Assembly: GCA_902384795.1 (NCBI GenBank) | Contig: CABMDC010000007.1 | Location: forward strand, 1-64,000 | DNA length: 64,000 bases | Source: Candidatus Gugararchaeum adminiculabundum | GTDB lineage: Archaea; Micrarchaeota; Micrarchaeia; Burarchaeales; Gugararchaeaceae | Reading direction: 5' to 3' | In this document: piece by piece, positions 1-7,859 of the stretch | Layout: each line of letters begins with the position of its first letter | How positions within the stretch are numbered: position 1 is the stretch's first letter | Notes under the pieces: generated by a model | Database searches by the model: none | What the model was told of the DNA's origin: nothing | What the model saw: the letters and a program-made list of their open reading frames with translations, nothing else | Program-made: the position numbers and the translations under genes

Positions 1-2
1 AT

Positions 3-122
3 ATTGCGGGGTTTAGGGGATGGGAGTTCAGTCTTACTCCGGCAGGGAGTGAGCGATGGGATGATGTCAGGGCGGCGGTCAACAGGTATGCCAGCGCAGA
101 GGAACGGGAAGTATATTTCTGA
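3..122 (+). CDS. C-terminal end of a protein, 5' truncated
   Basis: An open frame enters from the left edge and ends with TGA after about 39 residues. It reads with a mixed composition (W, E, R, A-rich, ending EEREVYF) that looks like protein, whereas the other two frames are less protein-like or stop early. No motif can be recognised from this little sequence. The next gene starts 20 bases later on the same strand, so the two may be cotranscribed. Function unknown. Confidence 0.4.
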   Translation: MAGFRGWEFSLTPAGSERWDDVRAAVNRYASAEEREVYF

Positions 123-141
123 AAAGTAAAAGGTGCAATTG

Positions 142-972
142 ATGGAAGAAAAGATAGTAGAAGACAAAGCGGCTGGGAAAAACAGAAAACCAATAGAGTT
201 GAAACTGGCCCAGGATCCTGCGAATGCCGAGTTCAGGTTTGAGGAGCTTTTGTTTGAAAGAATCAACAAAGACAGCGGGAATAGGGGGCGACCGGGAAAG
301 AAAAAGGAACCTGAGAATCCGCTGCCTGCTGAATGGATTGAAATCGGTGCAGAGAAGCTTGCTACATGGAAGATCGGGGAAGAACAGATTCTGGAAATCG
401 ATCCCAGGAGATGCGGAAAAAGGGACGGGAAAATATGGGCTGACCTGAGCCTGTGTGATGAGATTGAAAAAGCATGCGAGGGAAAGCCGCCTGAAATGAA
501 CTTCTACTATACGCCGCAAGAGCTCAAAAGAGAGAGGCCAAGGTTTGCCGGGGACAAATTCCTGAATGAAAAAGGGTCTTCAATGAACGTCATAGTGAGG
601 ATTACCGGCCTGATTAAGACTTATCAGAAGAATGAAGAGGAAGCCAGAAGGCAGGTCCCGCTTGAACTGAGAATTTTGGTTATAGGCAAGAGGATTTTTG
701 TCCCATGGAAAATAGCCCAGGAAATCATGAAACCGCAACGCAGAGCGACCATTGCCGCAATGTTTACCGGAGAAGCACTTGAGGAAGGCGTTCCGGAGAA
801 TATCGGGGAGATCGTAAAAGCGTATAATAGCGGCATAAGCTGGGCCAGAATGGAGAAAAAATTTGGAATGAGCGAGAGTACACTCGCTGGTTATTTGGAG
901 GAGGCGGCTGAAAAAGGAGCTGAACTGAAATTCAGGTGCCCGCAAGGAAAGCGCTTGTTCGAAAAAATTTAG
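142..972 (+). CDS. Hypothetical protein with C-terminal helix-turn-helix
   Basis: A 276-residue charged protein that I do not recognise. The last ~60 residues read like a helix-turn-helix (GEIVKAYNSGISWARMEKKF followed by GMSESTLAGYLEEA), suggesting nucleic-acid binding. The ATG at 142 is preferred to the in-frame GTG at 133 because AGGTG at 131-135 then becomes a ribosome-binding site at good distance. There is no signal peptide or membrane segment. The middle (residues ~140-200) is a mixed alpha/beta stretch with no visible active-site motif. It is convergent with the Lrp-family gene, with only 9 bases between the stops. Confidence 0.8.
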   Translation: MEEKIVEDKAAGKNRKPIELKLAQDPANAEFRFEELLFERINKDSGNRGRPGKKKEPENPLPAEWIEIGAEKLATWKIGEEQILEIDPRRCGKRDGKIWADLSLCDEIEKACEGKPPEMNFYYTPQELKRERPRFAGDKFLNEKGSSMNVIVRITGLIKTYQKNEEEARRQVPLELRILVIGKRIFVPWKIAQEIMKPQRRATIAAMFTGEALEEGVPENIGEIVKAYNSGISWARMEKKFGMSESTLAGYLEEAAEKGAELKFRCPQGKRLFEKI

Positions 973-981
973 TTTTTCAGC

Positions 982-1437
982 TTACCATTTTTTCAGAATA
1001 ATGTTGGTTGCCGTATTTTTCACTCCTTCAACGTTGCGGATTTCGTCCAATAGTTCATTCAATTTTTCAGAGGATTCAGCTTCCAGTCTAATGGAAAGGT
1101 CGTAATCGCCGGTGATTTCATACAAGCTTCTAACTCCATGCAGGGATTTGATTTTTTTGGCAACTGCTGCTGCGGGCTTGCCGGAACCGATGCTAACCAA
1201 GCAGATGGCGGAAAAGTTGCCGCCAACCTCGTCTCCCAGTTCAATGGTGAATTTCTTTATCGCGCCGTTCGCCAGCAGCTTTTTTACGCGCTTGCGGATT
1301 GCCGCTTCCGTGAGCCCGACCGCTTTCGCCAGCTGGGTGTTGGTTTGAGAGGCATCGGAAGAGAGCAAAGAGAGTAATTTGGAGTCAGTTTCGTCCATAG
1401 GTTCGAAATTCGTATCGCAGCTATTAAAATGTTCCAT
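982..1437 (-). CDS. Lrp/AsnC-family transcriptional regulator
   Basis: A 151-residue regulator. The N-terminal winged HTH (DETDSKLLSLLSSDASQTNT, then QLAKAVGLTEAAIRKRVKKL) is followed by a RAM/AsnC ligand-binding domain (SLYEITGDYDLSIRLEAES). Family members are dimeric or octameric DNA-binding proteins that often sense amino acids. The start at 1437 is chosen because a TATA-like box at 1465-1472 places a minus-strand start site a few bases upstream; ATG 1398 (MDETDSK) is the main alternative and would match the usual family N terminus. It is divergent from the first transglutaminase-like gene and shares the promoter interval, so it may regulate that cluster; this is inference from position only. 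Confidence 0.92.
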   Translation of the reverse strand: MEHFNSCDTNFEPMDETDSKLLSLLSSDASQTNTQLAKAVGLTEAAIRKRVKKLLANGAIKKFTIELGDEVGGNFSAICLVSIGSGKPAAAVAKKIKSLHGVRSLYEITGDYDLSIRLEAESSEKLNELLDEIRNVEGVKNTATNIILKKW

Positions 1438-1464
1438 ATACTCGGAAACCCATAAGTAGACACA

Positions 1465-1472
1465 TTTATATA
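1465..1472. promoter_or_regulatory. Divergent TATA element
   Basis: TTTATATA lies in the 41-base gap between the Lrp-type gene and the first transglutaminase-like gene. Its near symmetry could serve both directions: about 26 bases from its centre lie the Lrp start region (1437-1442) and, on the plus strand, an ATG at 1494. Confidence 0.5.
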
Positions 1473-1478
1473 GGTAAA

Positions 1479-2267
1479 ATGAGTAATAAATACATGGTTT
1501 ACATTCCCAGGGGAGCAGGCATAAAATCGAACGGGAAACCGGCAACGCCCACTGTTCTTAAGAGCCAGGAGTTCTGGCTGAACGCGCCCATTATCAGGCC
1601 TGATTCCCCGTTTATCGCTGGAAAAGGCTCGACCGTGCCAGGGCCGGCGGCATTGGAAATCGCATCAGGGCTTACTGGGAATAAAAAGGAGAAAGCGGAA
1701 AAAGCCGCGCTCGAGGTTTGGAAAAGGCTCGGATTAACGGATTTCGAGGTCAAGCCGGACGGGGAGGCGCTGGTGGCCGCGAGAAGCGCGGAAGAGATGC
1801 TCGGGCAGAAAACAATAGTGACCGACATGCGGTTCTGGTGCACTGATTTCTCGCGCATGATGATGGCGGTCGCATTGGCCGCGGGAATTCCGGCAAGGCT
1901 TTCAATGAATATTTCTTCTATGGGCAGGCTGCACCTTGATGCGGAAGTGTTCCTGGAAAAGAATTGGTTCGCGGTCAACCCGGAAATGAAAGCAAGGGAC
2001 ATGAGCGTTTTGGTGCTTCCGGAAATGCAGCCGATCAGGTCCACGCCAAGCAGGAAGAAAATCAAGAAAGTCTATGATATCGTGGAGTTCGTGCTAAAGG
2101 GCGCGGACTTGCCCGATTTTGGGATAAACAATATTCTGACTTTCAAAAGGTTCAACAACTGGGGCAAAAAAGAAAGCCCGGAGCTTACGAAAGAACAGGC
2201 CTACGAGCTCATGCAGCTTCAGAGAAACCTGAAAAGGGAGTACCAGCAGTGGCTCGCAGCAACATGA
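1479..2267 (+). CDS. Transglutaminase-like fold protein, paralogue 1 of 3
   Basis: A 262-residue soluble protein whose middle matches the transglutaminase-like cysteine-protease fold: RFWCTDFSRMMMAVALAAGI (nucleophile-type Cys121 at a helix start, then GIPAR) and GRLHLDAEVFLEKNWFAVNP (His152 in H-x-D-x-E-V). In the family the third residue is Asp in a W-x-x-V-D-P context; here it is Asn167. The N terminus carries EFWLNAP and DSPFIAGKGSTVPG, repeated in both downstream paralogues and apparently a private domain of this family. ATG 1494 is an alternative leaderless start judged by the TATA element. First gene of a three-gene tandem array with gaps of 21-23 bases. It could be an amidase, peptidase or inactive binding protein; the substrate is unknown. 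Confidence 0.7.
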   Translation: MSNKYMVYIPRGAGIKSNGKPATPTVLKSQEFWLNAPIIRPDSPFIAGKGSTVPGPAALEIASGLTGNKKEKAEKAALEVWKRLGLTDFEVKPDGEALVAARSAEEMLGQKTIVTDMRFWCTDFSRMMMAVALAAGIPARLSMNISSMGRLHLDAEVFLEKNWFAVNPEMKARDMSVLVLPEMQPIRSTPSRKKIKKVYDIVEFVLKGADLPDFGINNILTFKRFNNWGKKESPELTKEQAYELMQLQRNLKREYQQWLAAT

Positions 2268-2290
2268 GTTTGATTTGAGGAATTGATTTT

Positions 2291-2995
2291 ATGCGGAATA
2301 TGAAAATACAAAATGAAATTATTCTTCCAAAATCAGCGGCGGTAACTGCCGCCAGCGTTGTAACCAGGGAAAATGCATTCTGGCTAAATCAGCCTTTGCT
2401 TGGCAATTCGCCGTTCTTCAAAGGAAAGGGACAGACAGTGCCCGGTGAAAGGGCAAGGAAAATCGCATCGATGCTGGAAGGCGGCGAGAGGGAAAGGGCG
2501 GCAAAAGGAGCCGGCCTGATCTGGGTCACTTTGGCGATCATGGATGGCTGGGAAAAGGGAATCGATGCTTTCGGAAAAAGAAGCGCGGAACAGGTGTTGG
2601 AAGAATGCATTACGGACCTGAGATTCTGGTGCGCTGATTTCTCGCAGGCGGTGATGGCGGTCGCATTGGCCGCGGGAATTCCGGCAAGGTTGTCCATGGT
2701 TATTGCGGAAACTGGGCGCCTGCATTTTGATGCGGAAGTGTTCATTGAGGGCGCCTGGCTCCGGGTCAAGCCTCCTGAAAACGAGTTTTCGCTGGATGCG
2801 TTCCTGCCGGTGGAACTGGGGGGAAACGTGGTCAAGGGCGCATGCCTTGCCGATTTCGGGGTTATGGACTCAATTACGTTAAAGAGATTCGTGAATGGAA
2901 GCGTCCTGGGGGGCGGAATGACCGTGATGCAGATGCTGGAGATTTCAAAGCTCAGGGAGAGATTGGATAACGAATACAGGAAATGGTATTTGTAG
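2291..2995 (+). CDS. Transglutaminase-like fold protein, paralogue 2 of 3
   Basis: A 234-residue paralogue of the preceding gene: AFWLNQP, SPFFKGKGQTVPGE, RFWCADFSQAVMAVALAAGI (Cys114) and GRLHFDAEVFIEGAWLRVKP (His145). The position of the family's catalytic Asp is Lys160 here, so the canonical Cys-His-Asp triad is incomplete. Near-identical DNA stretches around the Cys motif (e.g. TGATGGCGGTCGCATTGGCC in both genes) indicate recent duplication or gene conversion. It starts 23 bases after paralogue 1 stops, with GAGGAA upstream; ATG 2300 is an alternative. Function unknown beyond the fold assignment. Confidence 0.68.
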   Translation: MRNMKIQNEIILPKSAAVTAASVVTRENAFWLNQPLLGNSPFFKGKGQTVPGERARKIASMLEGGERERAAKGAGLIWVTLAIMDGWEKGIDAFGKRSAEQVLEECITDLRFWCADFSQAVMAVALAAGIPARLSMVIAETGRLHFDAEVFIEGAWLRVKPPENEFSLDAFLPVELGGNVVKGACLADFGVMDSITLKRFVNGSVLGGGMTVMQMLEISKLRERLDNEYRKWYL

Positions 2996-3016
2996 AATTC
3001 GGCTCAGGAGTTTAAT

Positions 3017-3847
3017 ATGGCAATGATTGCAATGGAAAGGCGGGATGTGCAGATTTCACCGGTCAGGCAAAGGATGCTGGCATTTTTCGACGCTCATTTT
3101 AACACCCAGAGGCCGTTCGGGCTCAAGGCGGAAATCAGGAGAAGGATTGAGGGCAGGGACCTTTTCTGGTTCAGGCCTCCGAAAATGAATCCTGATTCGC
3201 CGTTCATAAAAGGCGGGGGAGCGACTTTGCCGGGAGAGATTGCAAGGGAGATAGCGGCGAAGCTGAAGGGAAGCACTGAGAACAAGGTGAACCAGGCCAC
3301 GTATTATGTTTTCAGGAATGTGAAAAGGATGGATTTTTGGGTTAATAGGCGCAGGGAACTGGTCGGAAAAAGGACAGGAGAACAGGTTTTGGAGGACGGC
3401 TATACCAATCATGGCTTTCACTGTGGGGATTACGCGCAGGCGATTCTTGCAATTCTCCATGCTGCCGGAATCCCGTCCAGGCTGGCAATGGAAGTGACTG
3501 CAAGGGGGTATGTGAATTTTACGGCGGAAGCGTTCACAGGAAGGAGATGGAAAAGGGTAGATTTCGGGGAGGATTTTGAAAGGGCGGAAAAGGGCCAGCT
3601 GTTGACTTCGGGCGAATTGGCGCGGCCAAAGGTGATTAGCCTGGATATTGTGAGGGGATTGCCTAACAGGGCCATATTCGTATTAAGGGGGATAGAGCGG
3701 GCGGATTTTGGGATTTGTGATTTTGAGAGTTCCAAGAGGTTCGGGGAAGAGAAAGGCAGGAGGAGGCGGATCACTCCCGAAGGGGCGCGGGAGGTGGCGG
3801 AGATCAGGGACAGGCTAGACGAGAAATACGAGCCCTGTTACAAATAA
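3017..3847 (+). CDS. Transglutaminase-like fold protein, paralogue 3 of 3
   Basis: The most divergent member, 276 residues, with about 25 extra N-terminal residues. It keeps NPDSPFIKGGGATLPGE, the Cys motif (HGFHCGDYAQAILAILHAAG, Cys136) and GIPSRL, but the His position is Asn167 (GYVNFTAEAF), whereas Asp182 is present (WKRVDF). It therefore has Cys and Asp but not His, the opposite defect to paralogues 1 and 2. CAGGAG upstream of ATG 3017 is a plausible ribosome-binding site. The last gene of the array is followed by a new promoter, so the three probably form one transcription unit. Confidence 0.66.
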   Translation: MAMIAMERRDVQISPVRQRMLAFFDAHFNTQRPFGLKAEIRRRIEGRDLFWFRPPKMNPDSPFIKGGGATLPGEIAREIAAKLKGSTENKVNQATYYVFRNVKRMDFWVNRRRELVGKRTGEQVLEDGYTNHGFHCGDYAQAILAILHAAGIPSRLAMEVTARGYVNFTAEAFTGRRWKRVDFGEDFERAEKGQLLTSGELARPKVISLDIVRGLPNRAIFVLRGIERADFGICDFESSKRFGEEKGRRRRITPEGAREVAEIRDRLDEKYEPCYK

Positions 3848-3874
3848 CACGAGAATACTCTAATGACCACAAGG

Positions 3875-3882
3875 TATATATA
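3875..3882 (+). promoter_or_regulatory. TATA box for the multi-receiver gene
   Basis: TATATATA followed by GG, in the gap after the transglutaminase-like array. It predicts transcription from about 3904 and a leader of roughly 45 bases. Confidence 0.55.
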
Positions 3883-3948
3883 GGTGGAAAATCATAATAA
3901 TTAGGAGAAATAGACTGCTAAAATGAGGTTTAGATTATGGGAGGCATA

Positions 3949-5355
3949 ATGTTTCGGAGACCAGTAGAAAACAAGGCGCTTAGCCATGCTCTTTCACAGA
4001 AAAGGATACTCATAGTCGATGATGATCATACTATTGTGAAGCTTTTCGAAACATTTCTCACAAGGAGCGGATATGCGAACGTAATCACTGCAACCAGCGT
4101 TGAGGAGGCAAAGCGGGAAGTCCGGGAAGGGTCGTCGTTTGACCTGGTTGTAACCGACTGGGTAATGCCGGAGATAAGGGAGATAGGCGGGGAAAAGAAA
4201 ACACAGTCTGAAGAAATGGGAATGACCAATGGATGGGAATTCGTCATGTGGCTGAGGGAACAGAACCCGGCGCAGAAAATACTTATGGTATCGGGATATT
4301 TGGATAAGATAGACAAGGCGGCGGAACAAAGGGGAGTAGCCACCCTGCCAAAAGGAGATATCAACATACGGAAGTTCCTGGATGCGGTTGAAAAAACTCT
4401 CATTGCAGCAGAACTTAGCCGCGCAGGGGTTGCACCCATAGCCGCCCAAGTCCCGAGCCAGATGCAGAAAAGAGTGCTTCTTGTTGATGATGAAGCATAC
4501 GTCCTGGAGATATTCAAAAAGTTGATTGAAAGAATGAAGTTTGAGGATAAGACTCCGAAGTTCACTGTTGAAACAGCGGTGAGCGGAGAGGATGCAGTGG
4601 CGAAAATGGACGCGGTGAAAGGTGAAGGAAAAAGGTATGACATTGTTGTTACTGACAAGAGCATGCCTGGAAAAGACGGCCATGCAGTAATCGAACATGC
4701 GAGGAAACTTTTTGGGGATATCGGGGCGGTGATGATAAGCGGAAGCTTGATTGCAGCGGATTTGGCAGTGCTGGGCAAAGAGAGGATTATCGGGCTTTCA
4801 AAACCTGCCAACATGGAGGAGATACATGCGGCCATGGCAAAGGCTGAGAAGCAGGTAGGGCCCAGGATAGCACCCATGGAAGAAGAGCGGGTAGTTCAGG
4901 TGAAACAGAAGAGCATTGTACTTATTTATAACAATAAATCCAACATGGAAAACGAGATTGGGAAGGCGGTGGAAGACGCTCTAGGGGAAAGGCAGTGCAC
5001 TGTGCTTGCCTATTCCGAGGGCATGGAATTGGATCCGCAGAAAATTGACGGGATTGTGATTGCAACAACAAAAGATAGTATTCCGGGGATTGTGAACAAA
5101 CTCAGGGCAACGATAGGAGGAAGAACGCGCGAGCATGTGCCGATTGTGATTTTCCACACAGAGCTGGGTGACCAGTACGCAGCCAGGGAGTTCATGGACA
5201 GGGAAGTGGGCGCCATTAACATTGAAACAATAGCGCACGTCACAGTAAAAGAGGCAGAACACAAGGCGATTGCGGCGGGCATGGAAGGGAATTTGCCGGT
5301 TGGAATTGCGGAAATGGCCCTGGATAGATTACAGGGAATGAAATCTAATTTTTAG
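3949..5355 (+). CDS. Tandem receiver-domain (REC-REC-pseudoREC) protein
   Basis: Two response-regulator receiver domains are clear (residue numbers count from the upstream ATG 3937; subtract 4 for the start used here). REC1 has RILIVDDD, phosphoacceptor TDWVMPE (Asp74) and a Lys near 139. REC2 has RVLLVDDEAYV, TDKSMPG (Asp240) and LSKP (Lys289). The last ~150 residues (KSIVLIYNN... to IVIATTKDS...) have receiver-like strand/helix spacing but lack the acidic pair and the acceptor Asp, so they look like a degenerate third receiver. There is no DNA-binding or enzymatic output domain. GGGAGG just before ATG 3949 favours that start over ATG 3937. Partners such as a histidine kinase are not in this window; a phosphorelay hub role is inference. 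Confidence 0.85.
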   Translation: MFRRPVENKALSHALSQKRILIVDDDHTIVKLFETFLTRSGYANVITATSVEEAKREVREGSSFDLVVTDWVMPEIREIGGEKKTQSEEMGMTNGWEFVMWLREQNPAQKILMVSGYLDKIDKAAEQRGVATLPKGDINIRKFLDAVEKTLIAAELSRAGVAPIAAQVPSQMQKRVLLVDDEAYVLEIFKKLIERMKFEDKTPKFTVETAVSGEDAVAKMDAVKGEGKRYDIVVTDKSMPGKDGHAVIEHARKLFGDIGAVMISGSLIAADLAVLGKERIIGLSKPANMEEIHAAMAKAEKQVGPRIAPMEEERVVQVKQKSIVLIYNNKSNMENEIGKAVEDALGERQCTVLAYSEGMELDPQKIDGIVIATTKDSIPGIVNKLRATIGGRTREHVPIVIFHTELGDQYAAREFMDREVGAINIETIAHVTVKEAEHKAIAAGMEGNLPVGIAEMALDRLQGMKSNF

Positions 5356-5359
5356 GAGT

Positions 5360-7669
5360 TTAGCTTGATTTCGCCTTTCTGATCAATTCTTCAATTGAAT
5401 TCAGCTTGCCCCATTCCTGAATCTTTCTAACCGGGATGTCCAGCTTGAGCTCAGCAATCCTTAGGCAGCGCGCACCGAAAACAAGCGCAACATCAACTGT
5501 ATAGCCTGCTTCTTTTGCCAAATGAATTGCTTCGTCAATGCACCTGTCAGCAGCGACTTCCTTTTCGATTTCAGCCTGCCTCTTGCTCCTGTCAAAAGCA
5601 GGGTGCCTGTGCAGGTGCGGATTCTCTTTCGAGGGCGCAATGGAGAACGAATCATGGTAGGCCTTGCGCGTCTCCTCTGAAAGATTTGGCTCGAATTTCT
5701 TGTAAACAGCCAGCTTGGCTTCTGTTTGCTGGATGATTTTCTTCACAATTTCCTCTTCCTTGAAATAGGTGAGCGGGTCGATTTCCTTCAAATCATTCAC
5801 TCCGATGGATTCGACCCCATAGACGCGGGCCGGGACTGAAACCCCTTTTCTCCAGGGGTGAGGTTTCCAGATTATTGCTCCTGCCGCGGCTGCTTTCAAA
5901 AGGAATGAGCTGTGCTGCGGCCCGAACTTCTTTTCAAATGAGAAAGTTAAGCTTGCATCAACTAGCGGGTTGCCATGGGCGTCATTTTTCACTTTCAAGC
6001 CGCCAGTGTTCAGGGCGAACAGGCTGATGCCGGTTCCAGTGAGCGCCTCCCTCATCATCATTATGTGGCGCGCGAATCTTCTGCACATGGTTTCGGTTGC
6101 GGTCGTGGCAGCAGCGCCGATTTCCCTGGAATCAGTGTCCTTGGAATTGGTGTGGAAGAACGGATTCGCTGCGGGCTCGATTGTAGGTGTGAACCATTTT
6201 GTCTTGTCAGTGGTTTCCGCTGGCTTTACGAATTTTGTGATTGTGGCAAAATCTCCGAGGAAAACATCCAGGGAATCGTACTTGATCACCGGATAGTCCA
6301 AATCATTCTGGTTTATGATTGTGAAAAAGTCAGCCTTGGGATTGTCCAGGGAGCGCGGGACCAGCGGGTTGATTTCATGCCTTATCCCGGTGTAGCGCAT
6401 GTTGTTCGTGCCCATGGGCTTTGGGTCCGCGAAATCAGGGACTCCGTTTTTCACAGGTACGTTTTCAAAAACAGCCCCTTTCTGGAACATGAATTTGTAG
6501 AACTCGTCGTTCTCGCCTGCCTTGAAGCAGATGAAATAATAGCCGGTTTCAGAGCCAACCACGCGCAGGGGTTTCAAGTGCTCGCCGAATGTGTTTTTGG
6601 AATTGTCGCCTGGCGCAAAGAAAACGAAATCATCCTGAATCTGCATTTTGCTCGGGACTCCGTTTACCATTTCACTGCGCGAGAGTGTGCTTTTTCCTGT
6701 TGCGGTTGGAGCGCAAATCACTCCGTCCGAAGTGGTAAAGGCGTTCAGAAGGGGCGAGAAAACATAGAATGTGACACTGCTTCCGTGCACCATGGCCCCC
6801 TGGCCAGCGCACTCAACCTGGTGCATGGCATGGGAAAGCCCGCCCTTTTTCGCAAGCCCGGCGTAATCTCCTGCCTGCACCATCCTCATTCCCAATTCAG
6901 GAACATCTGCAACGTACAATTCATCAGGAACTTTTCCGCAATCAGCGCAAGCGCGCATGCTTTTTGTGTAAACAGTGAGCCCGCCGTTCGCACCGCTTTC
7001 TTCAATGAAAAATTTGTTTCCCTTGTCGTCGGTGAAATTGTTGCCTGAAATTTCCTTGATTGGAATTGATGCATCGGCTTTGCCGATTTTTCCGCTGATG
7101 CTGCTTGCTGATTTTTTCCCGTCTGTGAGAATTTTGCATTTCTCAGCAGGGAAGTAGAGATTAATGGTGTCGGGTGCGCGCGGAACATCGTCCTTGTTCC
7201 GGTCATAGGTTGGAGGGACTAAAGTTTTGCCCCAAATTAGTGCGGCAGATGCCGCTTCAACTGGAACCACTGTTAATACGACTGTTTCAAATTCGCCCTG
7301 GTACATGACGCGCTCAACGGCTATCCACTCGTTCTGCGGAATTGCCCTGAGAACTTTTTGCGAGAATTCGACGAATTTCGGGTTCTTGGTTGAAATGTCA
7401 AAGGTTGGTGCGCGTGCCTTTACAGCGGTTGTGACCGAGACTCCGCCAGTTTTGGTGTCATTGGTTCGCTGGTATTTTTTCATTAGAGTGAAAAGTTGAG
7501 ACTCGTCCGAGTTGTAGTGGACAGTGACAGTTGGGGAGTTGAAAGCCTGCTCAAGCTGCTTCAGGAACTCGTGATCCGGGGACATGAAGCCCTTTTCTGC
7601 TGCTTTTGCATAGGGAATGCCGTGCTCGCGCGCGGGACCAACGAATCGGATGTATGTTTTCTTTGCCAT
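5360..7669 (-). CDS. Large PEP-carboxykinase-like (ATP type) protein
   Basis: About 769 residues. The middle holds a P-loop (VICAPTATGKSTLSRSEM, Lys near 326), QDDFVFF as the metal-binding acidic pair about 20 residues on, and a stretch (AVFENVPVKNGVPDF, later TNNMRYTGIRHEINPLV) that lines up in order with ATP-dependent PEP carboxykinase (LENV...DF...NTRVSYPIYHI). That family interconverts oxaloacetate and PEP. The protein is ~230 residues longer than the usual ~540, with an N-terminal extension and a CADC motif near 242. The normal substrate-binding sequences are not recognisable, so activity on oxaloacetate is not assured; another kinase of the same superfamily is possible. Start at ATG 7669 follows GAGGTG. 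It ends 4 bases from the convergent receiver gene. Confidence 0.6.
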   Translation of the reverse strand: MAKKTYIRFVGPAREHGIPYAKAAEKGFMSPDHEFLKQLEQAFNSPTVTVHYNSDESQLFTLMKKYQRTNDTKTGGVSVTTAVKARAPTFDISTKNPKFVEFSQKVLRAIPQNEWIAVERVMYQGEFETVVLTVVPVEAASAALIWGKTLVPPTYDRNKDDVPRAPDTINLYFPAEKCKILTDGKKSASSISGKIGKADASIPIKEISGNNFTDDKGNKFFIEESGANGGLTVYTKSMRACADCGKVPDELYVADVPELGMRMVQAGDYAGLAKKGGLSHAMHQVECAGQGAMVHGSSVTFYVFSPLLNAFTTSDGVICAPTATGKSTLSRSEMVNGVPSKMQIQDDFVFFAPGDNSKNTFGEHLKPLRVVGSETGYYFICFKAGENDEFYKFMFQKGAVFENVPVKNGVPDFADPKPMGTNNMRYTGIRHEINPLVPRSLDNPKADFFTIINQNDLDYPVIKYDSLDVFLGDFATITKFVKPAETTDKTKWFTPTIEPAANPFFHTNSKDTDSREIGAAATTATETMCRRFARHIMMMREALTGTGISLFALNTGGLKVKNDAHGNPLVDASLTFSFEKKFGPQHSSFLLKAAAAGAIIWKPHPWRKGVSVPARVYGVESIGVNDLKEIDPLTYFKEEEIVKKIIQQTEAKLAVYKKFEPNLSEETRKAYHDSFSIAPSKENPHLHRHPAFDRSKRQAEIEKEVAADRCIDEAIHLAKEAGYTVDVALVFGARCLRIAELKLDIPVRKIQEWGKLNSIEELIRKAKSS

Positions 7670-7859
7670 CAAAAAGCACCTCGCACCTTATCGTACTATA
7701 GTAAAGGCAACGAATATTAAAGAACCTAGCTTCGGGCTAAATCCACGAGCGAAGCGAGCTTGCCGCCCTCGGGCAGTGGATACAGCCCGAACATGCCTGG
7801 TTTCACCGGAAACTACCTCCTTCTCAGCCTTTTTATGTGTGCCAAGCTGCAAGAAAATC

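Noticed and set aside
5975-7048. 357-codon plus-strand frame opposite the PEPCK-like gene
   Set aside because: No recognisable motif and no start signals; the minus strand carries the P-loop and PEPCK motifs.
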